Assembly (NCBI GenBank): GCA_002340985.1
Contig: DDNC01000019.1
Span: 1-29,322, forward strand
Length of the DNA stretch: 29,322 nt
Reading direction: 5' to 3'
Source: Firmicutes bacterium UBA2530
Lineage (GTDB): Bacteria; Bacillota; Clostridia; Tissierellales; Sedimentibacteraceae
Each line of letters opens with the position of its first letter. Position 1 is the first letter of the stretch. Of the stretch, positions 1 to 6,696 are shown piece by piece. The notes below the pieces were generated by a model. It searched no databases and had not been told where the DNA came from. It was given only the letters and a program-made list of their open reading frames with translations. Made by a program: the position numbers and the translations under genes.

Positions 1-71
1 TAATTTCTCAAATGATTTTTTCAGCTTTTCTTTATTCCCTGTCCCCTCGAACAGGAATGTCAGTTTAACAT
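1..71 (-). other. Possible 5' end of a gene leaving the left edge
   Basis: On the minus strand a GGGGG motif (81-77) sits 5 nt before an ATG (71-69), but that frame stops after three codons (M-L-N-stop). The -1 frame, entered at CTG (63-61), stays open to the window edge for about 21 codons reading LTFLFEGTGNKEKLKKSFEK and onward, which looks like protein. It could be a gene with a one-base deletion or sequence error after the start, a non-ATG start, or chance. Family not recognised; no more than a fragment is visible. Confidence 0.25.
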
Positions 72-148
72 TTTAACCCCCTACTTGTCAACTGTTAATT
101 ATTTCTATTACATATCCCTTGTTTTCGTTGAATATGCTGCCCATAAAA

Positions 149-180
149 TGTGCATAATATGCAATGTAGTGTGCATAATA
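149..180 (+). repeat. Direct repeat TGTGCATAATA, 21-bp period
   Basis: TGTGCATAATA occurs at 149-159 and again at 170-180, exactly 21 bp apart (two helical turns), 45-75 bp upstream of the start of the small membrane protein gene. The first copy also lies in a near-palindrome, TGCATAATATGCA. The position and phasing suit a regulator binding the same DNA face twice, but no matching regulator is recognised. Confidence 0.35.
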
Positions 181-224
181 AAGAAAATGTTTGGAACATA
201 TAGTAATAATAGAGGGAGGATTTT

Positions 225-536
225 ATGAAAGGGATTTTATCTTTAGTTATTATAATACTTATTGTATCACTGATTGGATTTGCCACTAATCCTTCATATG
301 AGGATTACAAGGAATGGTATAAGTCTAAAAATTACGAAGATGTTGACGCATCGACAAAACTTGGCCAGACAGTAGTAGGGTTAGTATCGGATTTCATTGC
401 AGACAGCATGGTTATAAGGGAAGATTATAAAGTATGCAGTTTGTACAAAATGAGCGGCGATGTATCTAATTACAAAGTAGTAGGTGTCTTTAATAATTTC
501 TTTGTAATTGAAGATGCAAAACAGAACACTCCTTAA
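225..536 (+). CDS. Small membrane-anchored protein, DUF4359-like
   Basis: 103-aa protein of unknown function. Residues 4-21 form one hydrophobic N-terminal segment (membrane anchor or uncleaved signal), followed by a short extracytoplasmic domain. The sequence just after the segment, NPSYEDYKEW, resembles the N-P-x-x-x-x-Y-x-x-W pattern I associate with the DUF4359 family of Firmicutes; this is recognised from memory, not searched. There are no cysteines suggesting a lipoprotein. The start is well supported by GAGGGAGGA eight bases before ATG. It is a single-gene unit: a strong terminator follows 20 bp after the stop, and the next gene is convergent. Confidence 0.8.
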   Translation: MKGILSLVIIILIVSLIGFATNPSYEDYKEWYKSKNYEDVDASTKLGQTVVGLVSDFIADSMVIREDYKVCSLYKMSGDVSNYKVVGVFNNFFVIEDAKQNTP

Positions 537-554
537 ACTTGCAAAAATAAACTA

Positions 555-593
555 AGATTAGCTCACTATACCATGTTGAGCTAATCTTTTTTT
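555..593 (+). terminator. Intrinsic terminator, probably bidirectional
   Basis: A perfect 11-bp stem, AGATTAGCTCA (555-565) with TGAGCTAATCT (577-587), an 11-nt loop and a run of T to 593. It ends the small membrane protein transcript. The T-rich complement on the other side also suits termination of the convergent ferredoxin gene. Confidence 0.9.
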
Positions 594-638
594 CAGTTAC
601 ATATTTAGAATTTATTTTCTTTTAACTAGTATATGGAC

Positions 639-1469
639 TTACAGGAAAAATTCCGGTTCTCTTCTTGCTGCAAATTCCAGTTCTAACTCTTCCTTATGCC
701 TTAAATAATCCTCATCATCAAAATACTTCGCGTTTACAGGATATTTCTTAACACATGCACCGCATTTTATACATATACCGTTAAGCATAGACACATCTGC
801 ATGATTTATAGACCCCATAGGGCACGACTCTGCACATAGTTTGCAATCTACACAGTTTATTTCCGTCTTTGGCTTGACTTTTCTGATGTCTACATAGCAG
901 CCTTGTTTATTTTTCGGTCTGTAATATGAGTTGTAGGGCTTGTTTCCAGGCACAACAAATGAATCATATTCTTTACCGCAGATTATTTTTTCGCATACTT
1001 GCTCTGCAAAATTAACAGCGCTGCGTATATCTTCTTCATCAGGTCTGCGGGCGGCCAATGTTTCAGAAAAGGAATGTTCTCCGATAAATGCACCGGCTGC
1101 AATAACACGGAATCCATTCGATTCCAGTATATCCCTGAGTTCAATCAAAGCATCATCAAAGTTTCTGTTGCCGTAAACCACTGCCGCAACAGCCAATGCT
1201 CCGTCTGACTTAACGGTGCTCAGATATGTTAGAAGCACATTGGGGACTCTTCCCGCATAAACAGGAACTCCAAATACAACTATATCGTTTCGGCTGAAAT
1301 TAACAGTCTTTGTCCTCTCTTTGAAAGATGTAAAATCAACGCACTGAATCTCATCTGAGTTCTTCATGCAATCCTTTAATTTGAAGGAAATCTGCTTGAC
1401 AACTTTTTCAGTTGTTCCAGTTGGACTGAAGTACATTGCATTTATGTTATAATTTATATCGCAGCTCAT
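639..1469 (-). CDS. EFR1-type flavodoxin/ferredoxin fusion protein
   Basis: 276-aa soluble electron-transfer protein. Residues 8-160 are a flavodoxin-like domain with the FMN phosphate loop SPTGTT (15-20). A ferredoxin domain follows near residues 203-250. The first Fe-S motif is complete (C206, C209, C212, C216-P). The second has C233, C236 and C239, but the fourth position is Y243 before P244, where a cysteine is expected (codon TAT at 743-741; TGT would be one transition away). One [4Fe-4S] cluster should therefore lack a ligand or be altered. Such fusions are common in Clostridia; partners are unknown. The SD is weak (AGGTTGG). It lies 68 bp downstream of aroE on the same strand, so co-transcription is possible. 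Confidence 0.85.
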   Translation of the reverse strand: MSCDINYNINAMYFSPTGTTEKVVKQISFKLKDCMKNSDEIQCVDFTSFKERTKTVNFSRNDIVVFGVPVYAGRVPNVLLTYLSTVKSDGALAVAAVVYGNRNFDDALIELRDILESNGFRVIAAGAFIGEHSFSETLAARRPDEEDIRSAVNFAEQVCEKIICGKEYDSFVVPGNKPYNSYYRPKNKQGCYVDIRKVKPKTEINCVDCKLCAESCPMGSINHADVSMLNGICIKCGACVKKYPVNAKYFDDEDYLRHKEELELEFAARREPEFFL

Positions 1470-1537
1470 TATATTACCAACCTATACTTATTTTCTATGT
1501 TTCGCGTCAAAATCAAATATTCTCTAACTAATGGCAG

Positions 1538-2398
1538 TTACGGGTTCAACCCTTCATCAACAGCTCTGAACATAGTTTCTAAAGGCGCCTTTATTCCGGT
1601 CCAGAGCTCAAACGCTTCTGCCCCTTGGTAAACAAGCATTGCCATTCCCGGTACAGTCTTGCATCCGATATCCTCCGCATCGAGTATAAGCTTTGTTTTC
1701 CTTGGATTATATACTATATCGCAAACAATCAAATTTTTATGTAACAGACTTTTCTCCAATGGTGTTTCATCAACATTTGGCAGCATTCCTATACTGGTAC
1801 AATTAATAAAAATATCTGAGTCCTTAATGAATTTTTCCATATTTTCATAAACCATGTGCACCGCTTTGCTGCAATTGCTTACAGTCTTATTTATTTCATC
1901 GGAAAGAAACTGTGCCTTGTTATAAGTTCTGTTGCATATATAAATCTCTTCAGCTTTATTAAGAGCCAATGTCATGCCTATAGCTCTTGCCGCACCGCCG
2001 CTTCCAAGTATGAATACCTTTTTCCCTTCTATCTTAATCCCTGTATCTTTCTCAAAAGATTTTAAAAATCCTGTTCCGTCTGTATTATATCCTTTTAATA
2101 TGCCGTCTTTTATGGTTACGGTGTTTACCGCTCCTATACACATTGCATATTCGTCAATTTCATCAAGATATTTAATAATATCAACCTTATATGGTTTAGT
2201 TATATTGAAGCCGTCAAAATTCATTTTGGAAATTCCTTTTACTACAGCGTCTAAATTCTCCGGCATAACCTCTATGGGTATGTATATTTTATTTAAAGAA
2301 CATTCCTTAAACGCCATGTTCTGCATGGATGAGGAGAGAGATTGTCCCAAGGGATATCCTAAAAGGCCTAATAGCTTAGTATCAGTATTAATTTTCAT
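1538..2398 (-). CDS. aroE: Shikimate dehydrogenase
   Basis: 286 aa. Reduces 3-dehydroshikimate to shikimate with NADPH in chorismate synthesis. The substrate motif is G14-Y-P-L-G-Q-S-L-S (14-22). The catalytic lysine is K71 in NITKPYK and the partner aspartate D107 in YNTDG. The NADP-binding loop is LGSGGAARA (131-139), and the C-terminal helix carries the usual A-M-L-V-Y-Q-G. The usual H-S-x-S-P-x-x-H-N signature reads Q-S-L-S-S-S-M-Q-N, so both histidines and the proline differ while both serines remain. A longer frame starts at 2419, but TGGAGG six bases before the ATG at 2398, and a promoter whose predicted transcript starts near 2421, fix the shorter start. No other aro genes are nearby. 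Confidence 0.93.
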   Translation of the reverse strand: MKINTDTKLLGLLGYPLGQSLSSSMQNMAFKECSLNKIYIPIEVMPENLDAVVKGISKMNFDGFNITKPYKVDIIKYLDEIDEYAMCIGAVNTVTIKDGILKGYNTDGTGFLKSFEKDTGIKIEGKKVFILGSGGAARAIGMTLALNKAEEIYICNRTYNKAQFLSDEINKTVSNCSKAVHMVYENMEKFIKDSDIFINCTSIGMLPNVDETPLEKSLLHKNLIVCDIVYNPRKTKLILDAEDIGCKTVPGMAMLVYQGAEAFELWTGIKAPLETMFRAVDEGLNP

Positions 2399-2427
2399 TT
2401 CCTGCCTCCAGATTGTCATTTGCTTTT

Positions 2428-2436
2428 ATTATATCA
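2428..2436 (-). promoter_or_regulatory. Extended -10 promoter of aroE
   Basis: TGATATAAT reads on the minus strand at 2436-2428: a consensus TATAAT with the TGn extension. No good -35 box is present 17 bp upstream. A transcript starting about 7 bp downstream leaves a leader of roughly 23 nt to the chosen aroE ATG and would place the alternative ATG at 2419 almost at the +1. Confidence 0.6.
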
Positions 2437-2483
2437 TAATCCATGGCGTAAGAAACTATTAATAATTATTATTTATTGGAATA

Positions 2484-2512
2484 TTGCAAATAATCTTAGC
2501 AGATATTATAAT
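2484..2512 (+). promoter_or_regulatory. Sigma-A-type promoter of ytvI
   Basis: TTGCAA (2484-2489), a 17-bp spacer, then TATAAT (2507-2512), 30 bp before the start codon of the permease gene. It is divergent from the aroE promoter. Confidence 0.7.
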
Positions 2513-2541
2513 TATATAAATAAGTAAGAAAGAGGGCGAAA

Positions 2542-3615
2542 ATGACTTTAGAAGATAAAAAGAAATTTATTGTAAATGTAGCGTTTGTTATAACGGTCTA
2601 TGCTGTTTTATATTTTGTGTTTGTTTATATGATACACTGGGTTATGCCTTTCCTCATAGGTTTTTTAATAGCGCTTGCGCTTAGACCCGTAACCAAGTTT
2701 GTAAATAAAATTATGAAAACCACCGGAAAAGGTGTAGCCCTGTTTGTCGTCGGAGCATTTTATGTCTCTGTCGCATTAATATTATGGTTGCTGATAACAT
2801 TTTTATTTACACAGCTAACTGACTTGATTTATATGATGCCAAGATTGTATTTCAGTAAAGTTGAACCCTTGCTTCTTGAGTTCAACGACTGGATCGTTTT
2901 AAACACCCATATAATTTCTCCTGAGGCTGCAGACACATTATCACAAATTATAACAAATGGTATAAGTTATATTTCAGATGTAATTAAAAATACGTCCATA
3001 GCTGTTGTGCAGATAGTTACAAGGTTGATTTCAAATTTTCCTCTGTATTTAATTTCCGTGATATTTACCATAGTTCTATCGGTTTTTATAAGCGTGGAAT
3101 ACAATAACATAACAGCCTTCATAAAAAAGCAGCTGCCCGACAATTTTAATTCTACCTTCTCTGAGGCCAGAATATTTGTAACAGGCACGCTGTGGAAAAT
3201 GATAAAGTCCTATATGATAATACTGTGCATTACATTTATTGAGTTATTTGCAGGCTTATTTATACTAAAGGTAAAATTCGCTCTTCCAATAGCGGCAATT
3301 ATTGCAATCCTTGATATTATGCCCATAATAGGAACAGGTGGGATTTTAATTCCTTGGGCAATTGTTGAGTTGTTTTTAAAAAATACTACATTGGGTATAG
3401 GCTTACTGCTTCTATATCTTGCCGTAACAGTAATACGTAACATCATAGAGCCAAGAATTGTCGGCCACCAAATAGGGCTCCATCCTATAATTACCATAAC
3501 CGCAATGTATGCGGGTTTGAGATTATTCGGATTCTTCGGATTCCTCATTGCTCCCATTGTGGCCATATTGGTTAAATACCTGAATGATACAGGAAAAATA
3601 CATTTATTTAAATAA
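2542..3615 (+). CDS. ytvI: AI-2E-family permease, sporulation protein YtvI type
   Basis: 357-aa integral membrane protein of the AI-2E exporter/PerM superfamily. The N-terminus has two to three hydrophobic segments (about 13-45 and 66-92). A large loop follows (about 95-145), then a membrane cluster from about 150 to the C-terminus. The conserved family region includes the glycine/proline-rich segment DIMPIIGTGGILIPW and NIIEPRIVGHQIGLHP near the C-terminus. The best match I recognise is YtvI, linked to sporulation in Firmicutes; the transported substrate is unknown. The SD AAAGAGGG lies 6-7 bases before ATG. A sigma-A-like promoter suggests vegetative as well as sporulation expression. Single-gene unit, convergent with gdhA. 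Confidence 0.85.
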   Translation: MTLEDKKKFIVNVAFVITVYAVLYFVFVYMIHWVMPFLIGFLIALALRPVTKFVNKIMKTTGKGVALFVVGAFYVSVALILWLLITFLFTQLTDLIYMMPRLYFSKVEPLLLEFNDWIVLNTHIISPEAADTLSQIITNGISYISDVIKNTSIAVVQIVTRLISNFPLYLISVIFTIVLSVFISVEYNNITAFIKKQLPDNFNSTFSEARIFVTGTLWKMIKSYMIILCITFIELFAGLFILKVKFALPIAAIIAILDIMPIIGTGGILIPWAIVELFLKNTTLGIGLLLLYLAVTVIRNIIEPRIVGHQIGLHPIITITAMYAGLRLFGFFGFLIAPIVAILVKYLNDTGKIHLFK

Positions 3616-3655
3616 AACAAAAAGCAAGGCTTTCGCCTTGCTTATATTTTATTTA
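3616..3655. terminator. Bidirectional terminator between ytvI and gdhA
   Basis: Stem AAGCAAGGC (3622-3630) with GCCTTGCTT (3635-3643) and a TTTC loop. T-rich DNA follows on the plus strand and an A-run (T on the minus strand) precedes it, so it can serve both convergent genes. Confidence 0.9.
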
Positions 3656-3666
3656 TATGCTTTTTC

Positions 3667-5010
3667 TTAGATGATACCTTGAGCAATCATAGCATCTGCT
3701 ACTTTTTTGAATCCTGCAAGGTTAGCTCCAGCTACAAGATTGTATCCCAATCCTGCTTCTTCAGCAGCATCAACACTCATTTTGTAGATAGTCTTCATTA
3801 TACCGTGCAATTTAGCATCAACTTCTTCAAATGACCATGAATATCTCATTGAGTTCTGGCTCATTTCCAGTGCTGATGTAGCAACTCCGCCGGCATTAAC
3901 TGCTTTTGAAGGAGCAACAACCATTCCGCTGTCCTGGATATACTTCAATGCTTCGTTTGTAGTAGGCATGTTAGCTACTTCTATATAGTACTTAGAACCG
4001 CTTGCTACAATTTTCTTAGCTTCATCCATGTTGATTTCATTCTGAGTAGCACATGGCATATAAACATCCGCCTTTACTCCCCATGGTTTTTGTCCAGGGA
4101 AGAATTCCACTCCGAACTTATCTGCATAGTCCTGAACCTTATCTCTTCCTGATGATCTCATTTCAAGCATGAACTCTTCTTTTTCGCCTTTAACTCCGTT
4201 TGGATCGTAAATATATCCGTCCGGACCTGAAATAGCAACTACTGTTCCGCCTAAATGGTTTATTTTCTGAACAGCTCCCCAGGCAACGTTACCGAAACCT
4301 GATACAACGAATGTTTTTCCTGCTACTTCTTCTCCGAAGTGGTTCAAAACTTCCTGCGCATAGTAAACTGCGCCATAGCCTGTTGCTTCTGTTCTTGCCA
4401 AGCTTCCGCCATATGGTATTCCCTTGCCTGTTAATACACCATTTTCGTAAGCTCCTCTTATTCTTCTGTACTGTCCGTACATATATCCAACTTCTCTCGC
4501 ACCTACTCCGATATCTCCTGCAGGAACGTCAACATCTGGTCCTATGTGTCTATATAATTCAGTCATGAATGCCTGACAGAATCTCATAACTTCTGCATCC
4601 GATTTTCCTCTTGGATCAAAGTCAGAACCGCCCTTTGCTCCGCCTATAGGCAGACCTGTTAATGAATCTTTGAAAGTTTGCTCAAAAGCCAAGAATTTCA
4701 TAATGCTTAAATTTACTGATGGATGGAATCTCAATCCACCTTTGTAAGGTCCGATAGCTCCGTTAAACTGAACTCTGTATCCTCTGTTAGCATGAACTTG
4801 ACCTTTATCATCCACCCATGATACTCTGAATGATATTACTCTCTCAGGCTCAACCATTCTCTCAAGCAATCCAACTTTTTCGTATTCAGGGTGTTTTTCT
4901 ATCATTGGCTCTAAAGTGTACAATACTTCTTCAACTGTTTGAATAAACTCAGGCTCATTAGCATCTCTCTTTTTAACCGAGTCAATGATTCTTTCAATAT
5001 ATGCATTCAT
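3667..5010 (-). CDS. gdhA: Hexameric glutamate dehydrogenase, probably NAD-type
   Basis: 447 aa, the normal length of the small hexameric family. Interconverts glutamate with 2-oxoglutarate and ammonia. Active-site residues K90, K114, K126 and D166 lie in the expected motifs (YKGGLRF, KGGSDFDP, PAGDIGVG). The Rossmann motif is SGFGNVAWG near 237-245. The sequence is strikingly close to Clostridium symbiosum GDH, an NAD enzyme, and keeps the matching F239, P263 and D264 around the cofactor ribose. The usual automatic label NADP-specific may therefore be wrong. The longer frame from 5025 is rejected because GGAGG sits 8 bases before the ATG at 5010. Transcribed alone from a promoter at 5049-5057. 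Confidence 0.95.
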   Translation of the reverse strand: MNAYIERIIDSVKKRDANEPEFIQTVEEVLYTLEPMIEKHPEYEKVGLLERMVEPERVISFRVSWVDDKGQVHANRGYRVQFNGAIGPYKGGLRFHPSVNLSIMKFLAFEQTFKDSLTGLPIGGAKGGSDFDPRGKSDAEVMRFCQAFMTELYRHIGPDVDVPAGDIGVGAREVGYMYGQYRRIRGAYENGVLTGKGIPYGGSLARTEATGYGAVYYAQEVLNHFGEEVAGKTFVVSGFGNVAWGAVQKINHLGGTVVAISGPDGYIYDPNGVKGEKEEFMLEMRSSGRDKVQDYADKFGVEFFPGQKPWGVKADVYMPCATQNEINMDEAKKIVASGSKYYIEVANMPTTNEALKYIQDSGMVVAPSKAVNAGGVATSALEMSQNSMRYSWSFEEVDAKLHGIMKTIYKMSVDAAEEAGLGYNLVAGANLAGFKKVADAMIAQGII

Positions 5011-5048
5011 ATGTAATACCTCCATGATATTAGATGTTTTCCTCCTTA

Positions 5049-5057
5049 ATTATATCA
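5049..5057 (-). promoter_or_regulatory. Extended -10 promoter of gdhA
   Basis: TGATATAAT on the minus strand (5057-5049), with a TTGTAA -35-like box 16 bp upstream. The predicted leader is about 32 nt and contains the GGAGG used by gdhA. An upstream AAGGAGG (5047-5041) coincides with the expected +1 and is probably not used for translation. Confidence 0.6.
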
Positions 5058-5241
5058 AATGGTTACTATTTTACAATAAATTTAATATTAACTATTTGTA
5101 ATTTTAGATTTTTAAGGTGATAGTTGTCCATCATTTAGTACGTTTTTTAATTAATAATTCATTAACTTAATTTTCAATTTATTTTATATTAATATTTTGT
5201 AATATTTGTAGTGTATTGAACATTTCACCATACCATATAAT
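5058..5241. other. AT-rich intergenic DNA between gdhA and rex
   Basis: The gene-free interval 5011-5321 holds the gdhA promoter on its left and the rex hairpin on its right. The middle is very AT-rich, with no open frame, no convincing Rex palindrome and no structured RNA that I can see. Confidence 0.6.
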
Positions 5242-5281
5242 ACAAATGAAGCAGAGATCTCTCAATCTCTGCTTCATTTGT
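5242..5281 (-). terminator. Long perfect hairpin downstream of rex
   Basis: Perfect 17-bp inverted repeat (5242-5258 and 5265-5281) with a 6-nt loop, 40 bp past the rex stop codon. The stem is strong, but on the minus strand it is followed by TATTATATGG rather than a clean U-run, so termination may be imperfect. On the plus strand it runs into short tandem TTCATTTG/TTCTTATG repeats (about 5272-5314). Confidence 0.65.
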
Positions 5282-5321
5282 TTCATTTGTTTCTTATGCT
5301 CTTATGTTCTTATGTTTTATT

Positions 5322-5969
5322 TTATTCGTTTCTTATTTTGTTCATTTGATTGTAATAGTAAGTCAATGAAAATAGGCTTTCATTCAAATGGACATTTTCA
5401 ACATGCACATAGTCAGGCATCTTTAAATCCTTTGGAGCAAAGTTCCAAATTGCTCTTACACCGTGTTGAACGACTTGCTCAGCAATTTGCTGGCTGACGC
5501 TTTTCGGAGTGCATATTACTGCAATATCTATCTTTTCCTCTTCAAGAAAGCTCTCTATATCATCACTATCCTTAATTAATGCATTCCTGATAGATAGACC
5601 AATAAGCTTGGGATTCTTGTCAAACAAAGCTACAACCTCATAATCAGCTTCGTAGAAACCTGTGTAATTTGCAATTGCCTGACCTATATTACCGGCACCA
5701 ATAATAATTATTTTATATTTTTTATCTAAGCCTAAAATTTTTGCAATTTCACTTCTTAAGTTTTCTACATCATAGCCGAAGCCTTGCTGCCCAAATCCTC
5801 CGAAATTATTTAAGTCCTGGCGTATCTGAGACGCTGAAAAGTCTGTCATTTCACTTAACTCCCTCGAAGAAGTTTTCGTTACTCCCGACTTCATCAATTC
5901 TCCCAAATATCTGTAGTATTTTGGCAATCTCCTGATAACCGCAGGTGAAATTCTATCATTTTTATCCAT
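5322..5969 (-). CDS. rex: Redox-sensing transcriptional repressor Rex
   Basis: 215 aa, normal Rex length. Senses the NADH/NAD+ ratio and represses fermentation and respiration genes when NADH is low. Residues 1-80 form the winged-helix domain, with the family pattern SPAVIRRLPKYYRYL near the N-terminus and FSASQIRQDLNNFGGFGQQG in the recognition region. Residues 85-200 form the Rossmann domain with GAGNIGQA (about 91-98). The C-terminal helix, NESLFSLTYYYNQM, matches the domain-swapping helix. AGGAGG precedes the ATG by 8 bases. It lies downstream of the PiT-DUF47 pair on the same strand but has its own candidate promoter. Confidence 0.96.
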   Translation of the reverse strand: MDKNDRISPAVIRRLPKYYRYLGELMKSGVTKTSSRELSEMTDFSASQIRQDLNNFGGFGQQGFGYDVENLRSEIAKILGLDKKYKIIIIGAGNIGQAIANYTGFYEADYEVVALFDKNPKLIGLSIRNALIKDSDDIESFLEEEKIDIAVICTPKSVSQQIAEQVVQHGVRAIWNFAPKDLKMPDYVHVENVHLNESLFSLTYYYNQMNKIRNE

Positions 5970-5987
5970 AATGCGCCTCCTGCCTTT

Positions 5988-6024
5988 ATTTTAACAATCT
6001 TTCAAGCACAATGCAACTGTTTTT
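5988..6024 (-). promoter_or_regulatory. Candidate rex promoter
   Basis: On the minus strand TTGCAT is followed by 17 bp and TAAAAT, which also carries a TGT extended -10. It lies about 20-55 bp upstream of the rex start. TTGTTAA overlaps the -10 region and matches one half of the clostridial Rex operator, but no second half is present, so self-regulation is not supported. Confidence 0.45.
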
Positions 6025-6055
6025 TTGCAAAAATAAACTTTTTTTCACAAATATT

Positions 6056-6679
6056 TTAAGAATTCTTCATTACAATGCTTTCTACTATATTTGCAGCTTC
6101 TTCACATGAGTCACAACACTTTTCCAGCCTGTTGAATGCAACTGTCCATGTCATGATTTCAATGGCATCCTTAGAAGTCATATGGAGCTTTCTCACTGCT
6201 TCTGTATATAAATTATCCCCGTCTTCTTCCAGCTTGTTAATACGAATTATTTTATCATGTAAATCCTTTGATTTTCGGAAATTTTTGAATTCTTCAAACA
6301 CAAGCTTTAATTCTTCACAGCTTTTAAGAATAAGCTTTGAAAACCTGAGGGCATCATTTTTTATTTCCTTAACATTGTACATGTACATATGTAGCAGTAC
6401 ATCTTCAATAGTATCTGTTATATCATCAATTTCATGCACTAAAACAACAATATCTTCTCTTTCTATTGGAGTAATAAATTCCTTTGCAAGCCTTCTTGTG
6501 ATTTCATGCCCCTTCAGGTCTGCTGAATGCTCAATTTCATGCATTTTTTTCATTTTCTCTTCCAATGTATCGACATTGAAATTTATAAGAACATCATCCA
6601 GCATTTTTGCAGCATCACAGCAATATTCAGAAAGTTTTACAAAGCTGTCGAAATAATCAAATTCATTTTTACGCGCCAT
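6056..6679 (-). CDS. DUF47 (PhoU-like) phosphate transport accessory protein
   Basis: 207-aa all-helical protein of the DUF47/TIGR00153 family, related to PhoU. The signature EHSADLKGHEITRRLAKEFITPIEREDIVVL is visible from about residue 50 (quoted here only as a landmark; the key residues are E-H-x-A-D and the P-I-x-R-E-D-I core). A second helical half begins near residue 110. Members are encoded next to PiT phosphate permeases and are thought to modulate them. That is the arrangement here: the PiT stop is 17 bp upstream, with GAGGTGA placed in the gap. Cytoplasmic; no membrane segment. Confidence 0.92.
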   Translation of the reverse strand: MARKNEFDYFDSFVKLSEYCCDAAKMLDDVLINFNVDTLEEKMKKMHEIEHSADLKGHEITRRLAKEFITPIEREDIVVLVHEIDDITDTIEDVLLHMYMYNVKEIKNDALRFSKLILKSCEELKLVFEEFKNFRKSKDLHDKIIRINKLEEDGDNLYTEAVRKLHMTSKDAIEIMTWTVAFNRLEKCCDSCEEAANIVESIVMKNS

Positions 6680-6696
6680 AATTCACCTCTATAATT

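Noticed and set aside
95..286. 63-aa minus-strand frame at the left
   Set aside because: It overlaps the promoter and start of the DUF4359-like gene, lacks an SD and has unnatural composition.
1974..2462. 162-aa plus-strand frame opposite aroE
   Set aside because: Antisense shadow of a clear gene; no ribosome binding site and low-complexity composition.
5991..6050. Rex operator in the rex promoter region
   Set aside because: Only isolated half-sites (TTAACAA at 5991-5997, TTCACAA at 6044-6050); no palindrome with the right spacing.
6075..6656. 193-aa plus-strand frame opposite the DUF47 gene
   Set aside because: Serine/isoleucine-rich mirror of the helical DUF47 codons with no SD; the minus-strand family match is decisive.
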